Shown piece after piece: positions 27,511 through 36,014 of a stretch of DNA of 64,000 nucleotides (position 1 is the first letter of the stretch; the number at the start of each line of letters is the position of its first letter). The translations under genes were made by a program, and so were the position numbers. The notes beneath the pieces were generated by a model. That model was not told where the DNA came from, did no database searches, and worked only from the letters and a program-made list of their open reading frames with translations. The stretch spans positions 124,001 to 188,000 of the forward strand of contig NZ_JACCBD010000001.1 in NCBI RefSeq assembly GCF_013409595.1. The letters run 5' to 3'. Source of the DNA: Leucobacter aridicollis. GTDB taxonomy: Bacteria > Actinomycetota > Actinomycetes > Actinomycetales > Microbacteriaceae.

Positions 27511-28679
27511 CTGCTGGCGACGAGCGCCATGCGGATCGGCTCGATGATGAGCGGGATCGCGAGCAGGATCAACGAGTCCGCGAGAAGCCAGAAGCTATTG
27601 ATGTCGTGCGGGCCGAACGCCCGGAATATGCCGACACGGAGGGCGCCCTCCAGAAAGAGCACAGCGGTGAACGCGAGCACGTACGCCCCGATGAACGCCG
27701 GGCCCGCGGTGCGCATGTGGAGCACCGCCTTCCAGATCGGGGTGAAGCGCGATGCGAAGTCGCGCCAGAGGTCGCCAAGGCGCGTCTGGACCTGCGCCGG
27801 CAGGAGCTGGAAGCGTTGCTCGACGCTGGCGGCACGCTTCGGCACGGCGATGCGCGGCGCGGCGAGCTGCACCGAACGACCGTAGATCACGCCGACGATC
27901 GCCAACCACGCGAGGGGAGCGATCGTCACCTTCGCGGCCTCGCCGATCACGAGCGCGACAGTGTCCCAGGCCGCGCCGAGCGGCGCGAGCCAGCCGGTGA
28001 AGCTCGCGCGCAGGTCGCCGAGCCACACCATCGCCTGGCGCGAGTCGATCCACGATCGAAGCGACTCGAACAGGCGCGAGATGATCGTTGCCGAGAGATA
28101 GATCCAGAGCGTCTCGAGATAGACGGCCGCGAGCGCGAAGCTCCCTGGGAGGCGATCGCGATACCGCCCCCACAGCCACCGGAGGCCGTACGCGGCCACG
28201 ATCACGGCGACCGTCGTGAGCGAGACCCCGAGCACCTCGGGCGCGGGCGGCGTGGGCGCCGGATCACCCTCGATCGTGGACGTGAACACGATGTCGGCTC
28301 GGACTTCGAGCAGCCGGTGGAAGTAGGTCGTGACGTCGTCAGCGAGGTAGCCGCGCGCCGCGTAGAACGCGACGAAGGGCAGGATCCCCGCGAGCAGCGC
28401 ATCGGTGAACCTGCGCACAGGCCCCCTGCCTGGCTCAGGGAGCGCGCCGACGTTGCTGAGGCCGTCGCGCAGCACGACGAGCATCGCGACGAGCGCGACG
28501 AGCCGCGCGAGGACTGCGAGGGGGAGCAGCAGGATCCCGATGTCCTCGGCCCACGCGCCGACGAAACCCGCAAGCTGAATGAGCACGTGGTGCAGCAGCA
28601 TGCCCGCGAGATAGCAGGCAACGAGAAGCGGACCGTAGGCTCCGAGGAGCCGCACGGTCCGCTTCCCTGCAGCGAGCAT
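27414..28679 (-). CDS. Hypothetical polytopic membrane protein
   Basis: 421 residues with about nine hydrophobic segments spread over the length and short charged loops. No family motif recognised; it does not look like an MFS or ABC permease. The C-terminal 30 residues (Ser/Thr/Gly-rich) are coded by DNA that also codes, antisense, for the end of cluster protein 3. The gene faces the three anchored proteins and may work with them, which is inference from position. ATG at 28679 lies 17 bp downstream of the carboxylase stop, so it may be co-transcribed with that gene. Confidence 0.75.
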   Translation of the reverse strand: MLAAGKRTVRLLGAYGPLLVACYLAGMLLHHVLIQLAGFVGAWAEDIGILLLPLAVLARLVALVAMLVVLRDGLSNVGALPEPGRGPVRRFTDALLAGILPFVAFYAARGYLADDVTTYFHRLLEVRADIVFTSTIEGDPAPTPPAPEVLGVSLTTVAVIVAAYGLRWLWGRYRDRLPGSFALAAVYLETLWIYLSATIISRLFESLRSWIDSRQAMVWLGDLRASFTGWLAPLGAAWDTVALVIGEAAKVTIAPLAWLAIVGVIYGRSVQLAAPRIAVPKRAASVEQRFQLLPAQVQTRLGDLWRDFASRFTPIWKAVLHMRTAGPAFIGAYVLAFTAVLFLEGALRVGIFRAFGPHDINSFWLLADSLILLAIPLIIEPIRMALVASSYDEMIGISANTGSSAGDSTASESSRASSGTT

Positions 28680-28696
28680 CCGCCGCGCCTCGCGTT

Positions 28697-30463
28697 CTAG
28701 ACCGCGTCGACGATCGAGAGCAGCGGGTGGCCGCTCGGAACGGTCTGGCCGAGCGGTGCATCGATGTTGCAGACGATGCCCGAGCGGTGCGCGTAGATCG
28801 ACTGCTCCATCTTCATCGCCTCAAGGACGACGATGAGCTCGCCCTCCGCGACCTCCTGCCCGTCCTCGACGGCGAGCTTCACGACCGTCGCCTGCATCGG
28901 CGCAGAGACTGAGTCTCCGGTGGCCGTTGCGACGCCCGACCCCTTCGCCCGCTTGGGCGCGGGGCCGCGCGTGACGTCCTGATCGGCGATCGGCAACAGC
29001 GTCGTCGGCATCGTGACCTCGACGCGGCGACCCGCAACCTCAACGACCACGGCCTGGCGGGTCGACGGCGTCGACGGGGCAGCGTTCTCGCCCTCCCACG
29101 GCTCGATGTCGTTCACGAACTCCGACTCGATCCACAGCGTGTAGACGCCGAAGGTGCCGTCCTCGGCGGTGAACGCCGGGTCGCGGACAATCTTGCGGTG
29201 GAACGGCAGCACGGTGGGGAGCCCCTGGACCTCAAGCTCGTCGAGCGCGCGACGAGAGCGCTCGAGCGCCTCCTCGCGAGTGGCCCCGGTGACAATGAGC
29301 TTGCCGAGCATCGAGTCGAACGCGCCCGAGATGACGTCGCCGGACTGCACGCCGGTGTCGACGCGAACGCCGGGCCCGAGCGCGGGCTTGAAGAGCGAGA
29401 CCGGGCCGGGCGCGGGGAGGAAGCCGTTGCCCGGATCCTCGCCGTTCAGGCGGAACTCGAACGAGTGGCCATGCGCAACCGGATCCTCGTAGTCGAGGAC
29501 GCCGCCCTCGGCAATGCGGAACTGCTCGCGGACGAGGTCGATGCCGGTGACCTCCTCGGAGACCGGGTGCTCGACCTGGAGGCGGGTGTTCACCTCGAGG
29601 AACGAGATCGTCCCGTCTTTCGCGACGAGGAACTCGCAGGTGCCGGCACCGACGTAGCCGACCTCGCGGAGGATCGCCTTCGACGCCGCGTAGAGCTCCT
29701 CGTTCTGTGCGTCAGAGAGGAACGGCGCTGGAGCTTCCTCGACGAGCTTCTGGTGGCGGCGCTGCAGCGAACAATCGCGGGTCGAGATGACGACGACGTT
29801 GCCGTGGCTGTCAGCGAGGCACTGCGTTTCGACGTGCCGGGGCTTCTCGAGGTACTTCTCGACAAAGCACTCGCCGCGACCGAAGGCGGCGACCGCCTCG
29901 CGGGTCGCCGACTCGAAGAGATCCGCGACCTCCTCGCGCTTGTATGCGACCTTCAGGCCGCGTCCGCCGCCGCCGAAGGCCGCCTTGATAGCGACGGGCA
30001 GGCCGACCTCGTCCGCGAACGCGAGCACCTCGTCGGCGCCCTGAACGGGGTCGCTGGTTCCGGGCGCGAGCGGAGCGTTGACCTTTTCCGCGACGTGGCG
30101 CGCCGAGACCTTGTCGCCCAGGCGCTCGATGGCCTCGGGGCTCGGGCCGATCCAGGTGAGACCGGCGCCAATAACCGCGCGCGCGAAGTCGGCGTTCTCG
30201 GCGAGGAACCCGTAGCCGGGGTGCACAGCGTCGGCGCCGGAACGGCGGGCGACGCTCAGGATCTTGTCGATTGCGAGGTAACTGTCGGCGCTCGTCGAAC
30301 CGCCGAGAGCGTACGATTCGTCGGCAAGCTGCGAGTGCAGTGCGTCGCGATCCTGATCGGCGTAGACGGCGACGGACGCGATGCCGCTGTCGGCAGCGGC
30401 GCGAATAATACGAACGGCGATCTCGCCCCGGTTGGCGATGAGCACTTTACGAATGCGAGACAT
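28697..30463 (-). CDS. accA3: Acetyl-/propionyl-CoA carboxylase alpha chain (biotin carboxylase + BCCP)
   Basis: 588 residues, the fused alpha chain of actinobacterial acyl-CoA carboxylases. Biotin carboxylase domain: [18 protein letters not shown] at the N-terminus, [14 protein letters not shown], the ATP loop [35 protein letters not shown]-terminal biotinyl domain has EAMKME with biotinyl Lys551. It carboxylates biotin with bicarbonate and ATP, then a separate AccD-type subunit (not in this window) transfers CO2 to acetyl- or propionyl-CoA for fatty acid synthesis. The symbol follows mycobacterial usage. Confidence 0.95.
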   Translation of the reverse strand: MSRIRKVLIANRGEIAVRIIRAAADSGIASVAVYADQDRDALHSQLADESYALGGSTSADSYLAIDKILSVARRSGADAVHPGYGFLAENADFARAVIGAGLTWIGPSPEAIERLGDKVSARHVAEKVNAPLAPGTSDPVQGADEVLAFADEVGLPVAIKAAFGGGGRGLKVAYKREEVADLFESATREAVAAFGRGECFVEKYLEKPRHVETQCLADSHGNVVVISTRDCSLQRRHQKLVEEAPAPFLSDAQNEELYAASKAILREVGYVGAGTCEFLVAKDGTISFLEVNTRLQVEHPVSEEVTGIDLVREQFRIAEGGVLDYEDPVAHGHSFEFRLNGEDPGNGFLPAPGPVSLFKPALGPGVRVDTGVQSGDVISGAFDSMLGKLIVTGATREEALERSRRALDELEVQGLPTVLPFHRKIVRDPAFTAEDGTFGVYTLWIESEFVNDIEPWEGENAAPSTPSTRQAVVVEVAGRRVEVTMPTTLLPIADQDVTRGPAPKRAKGSGVATATGDSVSAPMQATVVKLAVEDGQEVAEGELIVVLEAMKMEQSIYAHRSGIVCNIDAPLGQTVPSGHPLLSIVDAV

Positions 30464-30666
30464 AAATTACAGCCTATTCGAGGAACGGTGCCGCAAGTTG
30501 GATATTCGTCACAAACCTTTTGCTGGATCGTTGCCGAAGGCTACACCGGCGCGGGTGTGTCACACGCGTAAACATTGCAATAATTTCGCTACTGCTCCAG
30601 GGCACTCTGGCGGTAATGTAAGGCTGTGTGAGTCGCACCCGGCGACACTCGATTGGGGACACCGAA

Positions 30667-31266
30667 ATGGCAAATGACAACGCACTTGATGCCCTGCTTT
30701 CGCAGGTTCCGGTCGGCGAGCTCGCCGCGAAGCTTGGAGTCGACGAAGACACCGCGCTCGCCGCAGTGAAGCAGGCTCTTCCCGGCCTGCTCGGGGGACT
30801 CGCGGTGAACGCGTCGAGCGACGAAGGCAAGCAGCAGCTTGAGGGCGCGCTCAGCAAGCACACTCCGACCGATGGCAAGATCTCGCTCGACGCGATCGAC
30901 GAGGCCGACGGTCAGAAGATCGTGAAGCACGTGCTTGGCGACAAGGAAGAAGCTGTCGCGAACGCGCTCGGCGCGCAGGCTGGCAACCCGAGCATCGCGA
31001 AGTACATCCCGATGCTCCTCCCGCTCCTTGCTCCGATCGTGATGCAGTTCCTCGCGGGCAAGTCGAAGGCAGCTCCGGCAGCTGCTGAAGACAATGGCGG
31101 CGGCATCGGTGACGTCCTCGGTGGCCTGCTCGGCGGTCTCACCGGCGGAAACCAGGCGCAGAGCACTGGCGGCGGCATCGGCGACCTGCTCGGTGGCCTG
31201 CTCGGCGGCGGCAAGTCGCAGGGCGGCGGCCTGGGTGGCCTGCTCGGTGGCTTGCTCGGCAAGTAA
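30667..31266 (+). CDS. DUF937-domain protein
   Basis: 199 residues from ATG at 30667. The N-terminal part (LDALLSQVPVGELAAKLGVDEDT, read in two parts) and NPSIAKYIPMLLPLLAPIVMQFLAGK are typical of DUF937 proteins. The C-terminus is a low-complexity run of GGLLGG/GGIGD repeats. Function unknown; the family is sometimes linked to YidB-like envelope proteins. Monocistronic, with a classical terminator at 31291. Confidence 0.85.
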   Translation: MANDNALDALLSQVPVGELAAKLGVDEDTALAAVKQALPGLLGGLAVNASSDEGKQQLEGALSKHTPTDGKISLDAIDEADGQKIVKHVLGDKEEAVANALGAQAGNPSIAKYIPMLLPLLAPIVMQFLAGKSKAAPAAAEDNGGGIGDVLGGLLGGLTGGNQAQSTGGGIGDLLGGLLGGGKSQGGGLGGLLGGLLGK

Positions 31267-31290
31267 GCTCGCAGCCGCATAGCGGCACAG

Positions 31291-31326
31291 AGCCCGCGCC
31301 CGTCGCCCGACGGACGCGGGCTTTTT
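31291..31326 (+). terminator. Rho-independent terminator
   Basis: AGCCCGCG-C-CCGTC pairs with GACGG-A-CGCGGGCT followed by TTTTT, a GC-rich stem with one internal mismatch and a U-tract. It ends the DUF937 gene and precedes the hadA-like gene by 25 bp. Confidence 0.85.
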
Positions 31327-31350
31327 GCGTCGCCCGGCTAGACTGATCCC

Positions 31351-31797
31351 GTGGTTAATCCAGACGTTCAGGGCCGGGTCTACCCGCCCACCCAGCCGTA
31401 CCTCGTCGGGCGTGAGAAGGTGCGCGAGTTCGCTCGCGCCGTGTTCAGCAGCTCGCCGCTCCACCACGACCCCGAAGCCGCGCGCGCGGCAGGGTTCGCC
31501 GACGTCGTTGCGCCGCCGACATTCGCCGTGACAGTGCAGGAGGCGACGCTCGCGCAGCTGCTCGCCGATGACGAGGCTGGCGTCGACTTCTCGCGCGTCG
31601 TCCACGGCGACCAGCGGTTCAGCTACACGCGTCCGATCGTCGCTGGCGACGAGCTCACGGCGACGCTGACGATCGCCGCAGTCAAGCAGCTTGGCGGGCA
31701 CTCGATGGTGACGGCGTCGAGCGACGTCGTTGACGCCGCGGGCGAGCACGTCGTGACCGCGATTTCGACCCTGGTCGTGCGAGGAGAAGAAGCATGA
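31351..31797 (+). CDS. MaoC-like (3R)-hydroxyacyl-ACP dehydratase subunit, HadA-like
   Basis: 148 residues. The start VNPDVQGRVYPPTQPYLVGREKVREFARAV (read in two parts) and the hot-dog fold core are those of the N-terminal MaoC dehydratase subunit (HadA/FAS1_DH region). The catalytic Asp/His pair is not expected in this subunit; it forms a heterodimer with HadB. GTG start at 31351. It overlaps the next gene by 4 nt. In mycobacteria the pair dehydrates long acyl chains in FAS-II; in this lineage the acyl substrate is uncertain. Confidence 0.85.
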   Translation: MVNPDVQGRVYPPTQPYLVGREKVREFARAVFSSSPLHHDPEAARAAGFADVVAPPTFAVTVQEATLAQLLADDEAGVDFSRVVHGDQRFSYTRPIVAGDELTATLTIAAVKQLGGHSMVTASSDVVDAAGEHVVTAISTLVVRGEEA

Positions 31798-32222
31798 GCG
31801 CAGCAGTGACATTCGACGGGCTCGCCAAGGGCGACGTCGTCGCGGAGCGCGAGCACACCCTCACGCGTGACAGCCTCGTGAGGTACGCGGGCGCCTCCGG
31901 CGACTTCAATCCGATCCACTACCGCGACGATTTCGCGCAGTCGGTCGGCCTCCCCGGCGTGCTCGCCCACGGCATGCTTACGATGGGTGTCGCTGGCTCG
32001 CTCGCGACCGACTGGCTCGGGACCGCCGGCCACGTCGTCGACTTCCAGTCGCGCTTCACCAGGCCCGTCCCCGTCGACGCGACAGCGGGCGCTGTGCTCG
32101 CCGTCTCGGCCACGGTCGGCGCCCTTGACGAGGAAGCCCGCACTGCGCGCCTCGACCTCAAGGTGACGTTCGACGGCGCGACGGTTCTGGGGAAGTCCCA
32201 GATGGTGGTGGCGTTCGCGTGA
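31794..32222 (+). CDS. MaoC-like dehydratase catalytic subunit, HadB-like
   Basis: 142 residues with the hydratase 2 signature YAGASGDFNPIHYRDDFA, giving catalytic Asp37 and His42, then GLPGVLAHGMLTMG. This is the catalytic half of the (3R)-hydroxyacyl dehydratase. Its ATG overlaps the HadA-like gene and its stop overlaps murB (GTGA), so the three genes are translationally coupled, a common actinobacterial arrangement. Confidence 0.88.
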   Translation: MSAAVTFDGLAKGDVVAEREHTLTRDSLVRYAGASGDFNPIHYRDDFAQSVGLPGVLAHGMLTMGVAGSLATDWLGTAGHVVDFQSRFTRPVPVDATAGAVLAVSATVGALDEEARTARLDLKVTFDGATVLGKSQMVVAFA

Positions 32223-33370
32223 CGTCGCAGCCCCTCGCAACGCTCACGACGATGCGGGTTGGTGGCCCCGCCGAGGAGATCCTCGCGGCGCACACCCGCC
32301 ACGAGCTGCAAGAACAGGCGATCCAGCTGTGGGAGCGCGGCGACGACTGGCTGCTGCTCGGCGGCGGCTCGAACACGGTCGTCGCCGACGAGGGGTATCC
32401 GGGCCCGGTGCTCCTCGTCCGGACGGGCGGCGTCGCACTCGTCGAGGATCCCGAGCTCGCGCCGGGGACCGTCAGGATCCGCGTTGAGGCCGGCCACGAC
32501 TGGGACGCCCTCGTCGCGGAATGCGTTGAACGCGGCTGGGCCGGCATCGAAGCGCTCTCGGGCATTCCGGGGTTGGCCGGGGCCGCGCCGGTGCAGAACA
32601 TCGGAGCATACGGGCAGGAGCTCTCGGGCGTGCTGCACTCGATCGAGTTCCTCGCGGCGAGCACCTACGACGTTCTCCGCATGCCCGCGGCGGACCTCGC
32701 GCTGAGCTACCGCGATTCGGTCATCAAGCAGGGGCTCGAGGGCGTCGTGCTCTCGATCGACCTTGTGCTCACCGACGCCGGAGTCGCGGCGGGGGAGGAC
32801 GGCCCCGAGCCACTGTCCGAACCGATCCGCTATTCGCAGCTCGCGGGGGCGCTTGGCGTTGAGCTTGGTGCCCGGGTGCCGCTGCGGACGGTGCGCGATA
32901 CCGTGCTCCGCCTTCGCGCGTCGAAGGGCATGGTGCTCGACGAAACCGACCACGACTCGTGGAGTGCTGGATCGTTCTTCACGAACCCGATCGTGACCGA
33001 GCGATTTGCGCGCGGGCTGCCCGAGAACGCGCCCCGCTTCCCCGTCGCGGAGGCCGGCCCAACTGCCGCGGTGACGACGTTTGAGGAGCTCGCGGCCGGA
33101 CAGCCGCTGCGCATCCCGGCGACGCCGCCCGAGCGCCGGGTCAAGCTTTCCGCCGCGTGGCTCATAGAGCAGTCCGGCGTTCCGCGCGGCTACCGGCTGC
33201 CAGGCTCGGGAGCGTCGGTCTCAACGAAGCACACGCTAGCGATCACGAACCGCGGAAACGCGTCGGCGTCCGACATCGGCGAGCTCGCCCGCTTCATCGT
33301 GCAGCGGGTGCAGCAGGAGTTCGGGCTCGTGCTCGTGCCCGAGCCGAACCTCTACGGCATCGAGATCTAG
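32219..33370 (+). CDS. murB: UDP-N-acetylmuramate dehydrogenase MurB
   Basis: 383 residues, the type I MurB with an extended C-terminal domain. It starts LATLTTMRVGGPAEEI, has the FAD loop LLLGGGSNTVVADEGYPG (about 42-59), the GWAGIEALSGIPGLAGAAPVQNIGAYGQE region and SYRDSVIK. A Ser in SAGSFFTNPIV matches the proton-donor serine (usual GSFFKNP). It reduces UDP-GlcNAc-enolpyruvate with NADPH to UDP-MurNAc in peptidoglycan synthesis. GTG start overlapping hadB-like gene by 4 nt. Confidence 0.95.
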   Translation: MTSQPLATLTTMRVGGPAEEILAAHTRHELQEQAIQLWERGDDWLLLGGGSNTVVADEGYPGPVLLVRTGGVALVEDPELAPGTVRIRVEAGHDWDALVAECVERGWAGIEALSGIPGLAGAAPVQNIGAYGQELSGVLHSIEFLAASTYDVLRMPAADLALSYRDSVIKQGLEGVVLSIDLVLTDAGVAAGEDGPEPLSEPIRYSQLAGALGVELGARVPLRTVRDTVLRLRASKGMVLDETDHDSWSAGSFFTNPIVTERFARGLPENAPRFPVAEAGPTAAVTTFEELAAGQPLRIPATPPERRVKLSAAWLIEQSGVPRGYRLPGSGASVSTKHTLAITNRGNASASDIGELARFIVQRVQQEFGLVLVPEPNLYGIEI

Positions 33371-33447
33371 CGCAGCCGACTGCGGCGGGCCCGGCGTTGC
33401 CCGGTTCGCGCGTGCCGGTTCGAGGTCGCGGCCGGAGGCCGTCTGGG

Positions 33448-34335
33448 TTAGGGCCGGCCGGCGGCAGCGATGATCTGCTGTACCTGCTCAGCGGTGAGGG
33501 TGAAGACCTCGCCGCCGGTGACGGGCTCGCTCACCGGCAGGATCCTGACCCGCGATTCGTTCAGCTCGACGACGGTCGCGCCGGCCCAGTCGCGCGCCGA
33601 CTCCTCATCGCGCGGGCCGAACGCCTCCGCGAGGTTCGTGACGCCCGGGGTGACGACGACCGGGATTCCGTCGACGGTCTCCACGAGCGCATGATGGTAG
33701 TGACCGGCGAGCACCGCGCGCACGTCGGTGCCGCTGATTGCGTCCCACAGGCGCGCGGCAGAGTCGTCGTCAAGCGCGAGCGCCTGGAGAAGTTCAGTCT
33801 GCGCCGCAACGGGCGGATGGTGCATCACGACGACCGTGCCATGCTCAGCGGGCACCGCGAGCGCCTCTGCGAGGAAGGCCGCCTGGGCGGCACCGAACTC
33901 ACCGTAGCCGGCGCCGGGGACGGACGTGTCGAGCACGATCGTGCGCCAGCCAGCGACGGTGATCGTCGACGCGATGGGGGAGGCTGCCGGGTCAGCGCCG
34001 GGATCGGCGGCGAGCACCCGCAGGTCCTCGCCGCTCTGGCCGGCGCCAAGCACCTCGCGGAACCCGGCCCGCTGGTCGTGATTGCCCATCGCATACAGCG
34101 TCCGCGCTCCCCGCTCGCGCGCCCACGGCTCCACGAGGCTCAGCAGGCGCTCGTACGACGCGACCGTGCCGTCCTCGCTCAGGTCGCCTGAGCAGACGAC
34201 GAGCTCGAACGGCTCATCGGCGAACCTGTCGAGCACCCGCGCGAGATGATCTGCGGTGTCGACGACGCCGTAGTGGCGTGAGTCGTCGCCGTACAGGTGG
34301 GTGTCGCTGAGATGGAGCACTCGCAAGGTCGTCAT
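33448..34335 (-). CDS. Calcineurin-like metallophosphoesterase (CpdA-like)
   Basis: 295 residues. All metal-binding blocks are present: Asp11 and His13 in LSDTHLYG, GDLSEDG, GNHDQ, the HHPPV block and GHYHH. This set marks class III cyclic nucleotide phosphodiesterases (CpdA) and related enzymes, so hydrolysis of a cyclic nucleotide or other phosphodiester is likely. Start ATG at 34335. It is divergent from the FMN reductase gene, with a GTGAG-N4-CTCAC inverted repeat (34365-34378) between them. Confidence 0.85.
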   Translation of the reverse strand: MTTLRVLHLSDTHLYGDDSRHYGVVDTADHLARVLDRFADEPFELVVCSGDLSEDGTVASYERLLSLVEPWARERGARTLYAMGNHDQRAGFREVLGAGQSGEDLRVLAADPGADPAASPIASTITVAGWRTIVLDTSVPGAGYGEFGAAQAAFLAEALAVPAEHGTVVVMHHPPVAAQTELLQALALDDDSAARLWDAISGTDVRAVLAGHYHHALVETVDGIPVVVTPGVTNLAEAFGPRDEESARDWAGATVVELNESRVRILPVSEPVTGGEVFTLTAEQVQQIIAAAGRP

Positions 34336-34455
34336 GGGTGCACTGTACTCCGCCCGCGTGAACAGTGAGTGTTCTCACAGAAATGTTGGGAATGCCACGC
34401 AGCGGCCCCAGGTTCTCCCCTGAGTACCCGCAGCGTTCTAGAAAGGAACTGTTTC

Positions 34456-35022
34456 ATGGCTACATACAACATCGGTTTCATCGTTGGCAGCGTCTCGTCG
34501 ACCTCGATCAATCGCCGCCTCGCAAACGCCCTCGTGAAGCTTGCGCCGCAGGCCGACCTCACGCTCACCGAGATCCCGATTGCGGACCTGCCGTACTACT
34601 CGGCCGATCACGACGCCGATATCCCCGCGGCAGCCGCGGAGTTCAAGCAGCGGGTTGAGGCCGCCGACGGCATCATCATCGTCACCCCCGAGTACAACCG
34701 GTCGGTGCCCGGCGTGCTGAAGAACGCGCTCGATACCGCGAGCCGCCCCTGGGGCCAGAACAGCTTCGCGGGCAAGCCGACTGCGGTCGCTGGCGCTTCG
34801 ATCGGCCAGATCGGCACCGCGCTCGCGCAGCAGCATCTGCGCTCGATTCTCGCGTTCCTCGACGCACCCGACCTGCAGCAGCCCGAGGTGTACCTGCTGA
34901 TGACCGAGGGGCTCATCGCCGAGGACGGCGAGGTCTCGAACGAGGCGACGGCCGAGTTCCTGCTCTCCTGGCTCCGCACCGCGCACGCGCACTTCGAGCT
35001 GCACGCGAAGCGCGACGCGTAG
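34456..35022 (+). CDS. NADPH-dependent FMN reductase family protein
   Basis: 188 residues from ATG at 34456 preceded by GAAAGGAA. A flavodoxin-like fold with the FMN phosphate loop GSVSSTSINRRLA and IIVTPEYNRSVPGVLKNALD, which is the NADPH-dependent FMN/azo reductase signature. It reduces FMN or quinones/azo compounds. The frame opens further upstream (34369) but the sequence there is not family-like and the ribosome site supports 34456. Confidence 0.9.
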   Translation: MATYNIGFIVGSVSSTSINRRLANALVKLAPQADLTLTEIPIADLPYYSADHDADIPAAAAEFKQRVEAADGIIIVTPEYNRSVPGVLKNALDTASRPWGQNSFAGKPTAVAGASIGQIGTALAQQHLRSILAFLDAPDLQQPEVYLLMTEGLIAEDGEVSNEATAEFLLSWLRTAHAHFELHAKRDA

Positions 35023-35081
35023 GCGACACGTCGTGTCGGGCGGCGCGGAATAGCGGAGGCGCTGCGCGGGTTACATCCCGC

Positions 35082-35960
35082 ATGCAGAACACCGCCACCG
35101 CGCCGCTCGGCACGCTCCTCGAGAGCATCGACGTCGTCGTCACGAGGACCACGCGCGTCGCGCTGAGCCGAGGCCGCCGAACGGTCACGCCGGCCGGCGC
35201 GGTGACGCTCCTGTATGTCGTGAGCGGGACGCTCGGGGGAGACTCGGCGACCTCCTGCGCGACCGACCCACGGAGTGGCGGCCGGATCGTCGCGCGCGGC
35301 CACGTGAGCGAGTTTCCCGCGGGCGCCGCACTGTTCACGATGGGAACGGTGCCGCTCGAGTTCGAGGCGCAGTCCGACGCCGAACTCGTGGTGGTCACGG
35401 TTGAGCTCAACGAGACCGCACATCGCCTGCGCAGGCTCCTGCCCGACCCTCTCACAATCACCGACTTCTCGCGCCTCGACCCGGCCCTCGCGTCGCTCGC
35501 AAGCAACATGGGCGCGGGCGGCTCGCCCGCGCCGGTTGTGGCCGCCGGCGGCGGCGAGGTCGTGTGCCGGCTGATGGCCCGCACCCTGCTTGTGGGCGTG
35601 CTCCGTGCCTGGGTGTCTGCGGGCTGCGCACCGAGCGGCTGGACGGCGCGCGTCGCGGATCCCTACCTCGACCCGGTGCTCTCCGCGATCCACAGCGATC
35701 CTGGCGGCGACTGGTCCCTCGATGCGCTCGCGAGCCTCGGCGCGATGTCGCGCTCGGCGTTCGCCAGGCGGTTCCGCGAGGTCGTCGGCTCGTCCCCCGG
35801 GCAGTACATCACGGGAGTGCGCATGGAGGACGCGAAGCGCAGGCTGTCGCACGGCGCGACGGTCACGCAGACCTCCCGCGAGCTGGGATACGCCTCAGAC
35901 GAGGGCTTCAGCCGCGCGTTTAGGCGCCACACCGGCGTCTCGCCGTCGCGCTGGGAATAG
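35082..35960 (+). CDS. AraC-family transcriptional regulator
   Basis: 292 residues. An N-terminal cupin-like sensory part (about 10-150) precedes two AraC helix-turn-helices: WSLDALASLGAMSRSAFARRFREVVGSSP (read in two parts) and TQTSRELGYASDEGFSRAFRRHTGVSPSRW. This N-terminal type (AraC_binding_2/cupin_6) is often found beside MFS exporters it controls, and a convergent MFS gene follows. The last codons are partly repeated just after the stop (35949-35960 and 35964-35975). Confidence 0.9.
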   Translation: MQNTATAPLGTLLESIDVVVTRTTRVALSRGRRTVTPAGAVTLLYVVSGTLGGDSATSCATDPRSGGRIVARGHVSEFPAGAALFTMGTVPLEFEAQSDAELVVVTVELNETAHRLRRLLPDPLTITDFSRLDPALASLASNMGAGGSPAPVVAAGGGEVVCRLMARTLLVGVLRAWVSAGCAPSGWTARVADPYLDPVLSAIHSDPGGDWSLDALASLGAMSRSAFARRFREVVGSSPGQYITGVRMEDAKRRLSHGATVTQTSRELGYASDEGFSRAFRRHTGVSPSRWE

Positions 35961-35979
35961 GCGCGCTGGGAGTAGGCGC

Positions 35980-36009
35980 GGGCTGGCGCATGGCGGCCCG
36001 CGCCAGCCC
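35980..36009. terminator. Bidirectional terminator hairpin
   Basis: GGGCTGGCGC (35980-35989) pairs perfectly with GCGCCAGCCC (36000-36009). It lies between the convergent AraC regulator and MFS genes. Confidence 0.65.
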
Positions 36010-36014
36010 CTGAC

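Noticed and set aside
27297..28700. 467-codon plus-strand frame over the polytopic membrane protein gene
   Set aside because: Composition is of an antisense shadow (Arg/Glu-rich, no hydrophobic core); the minus-strand product has regular membrane helices.
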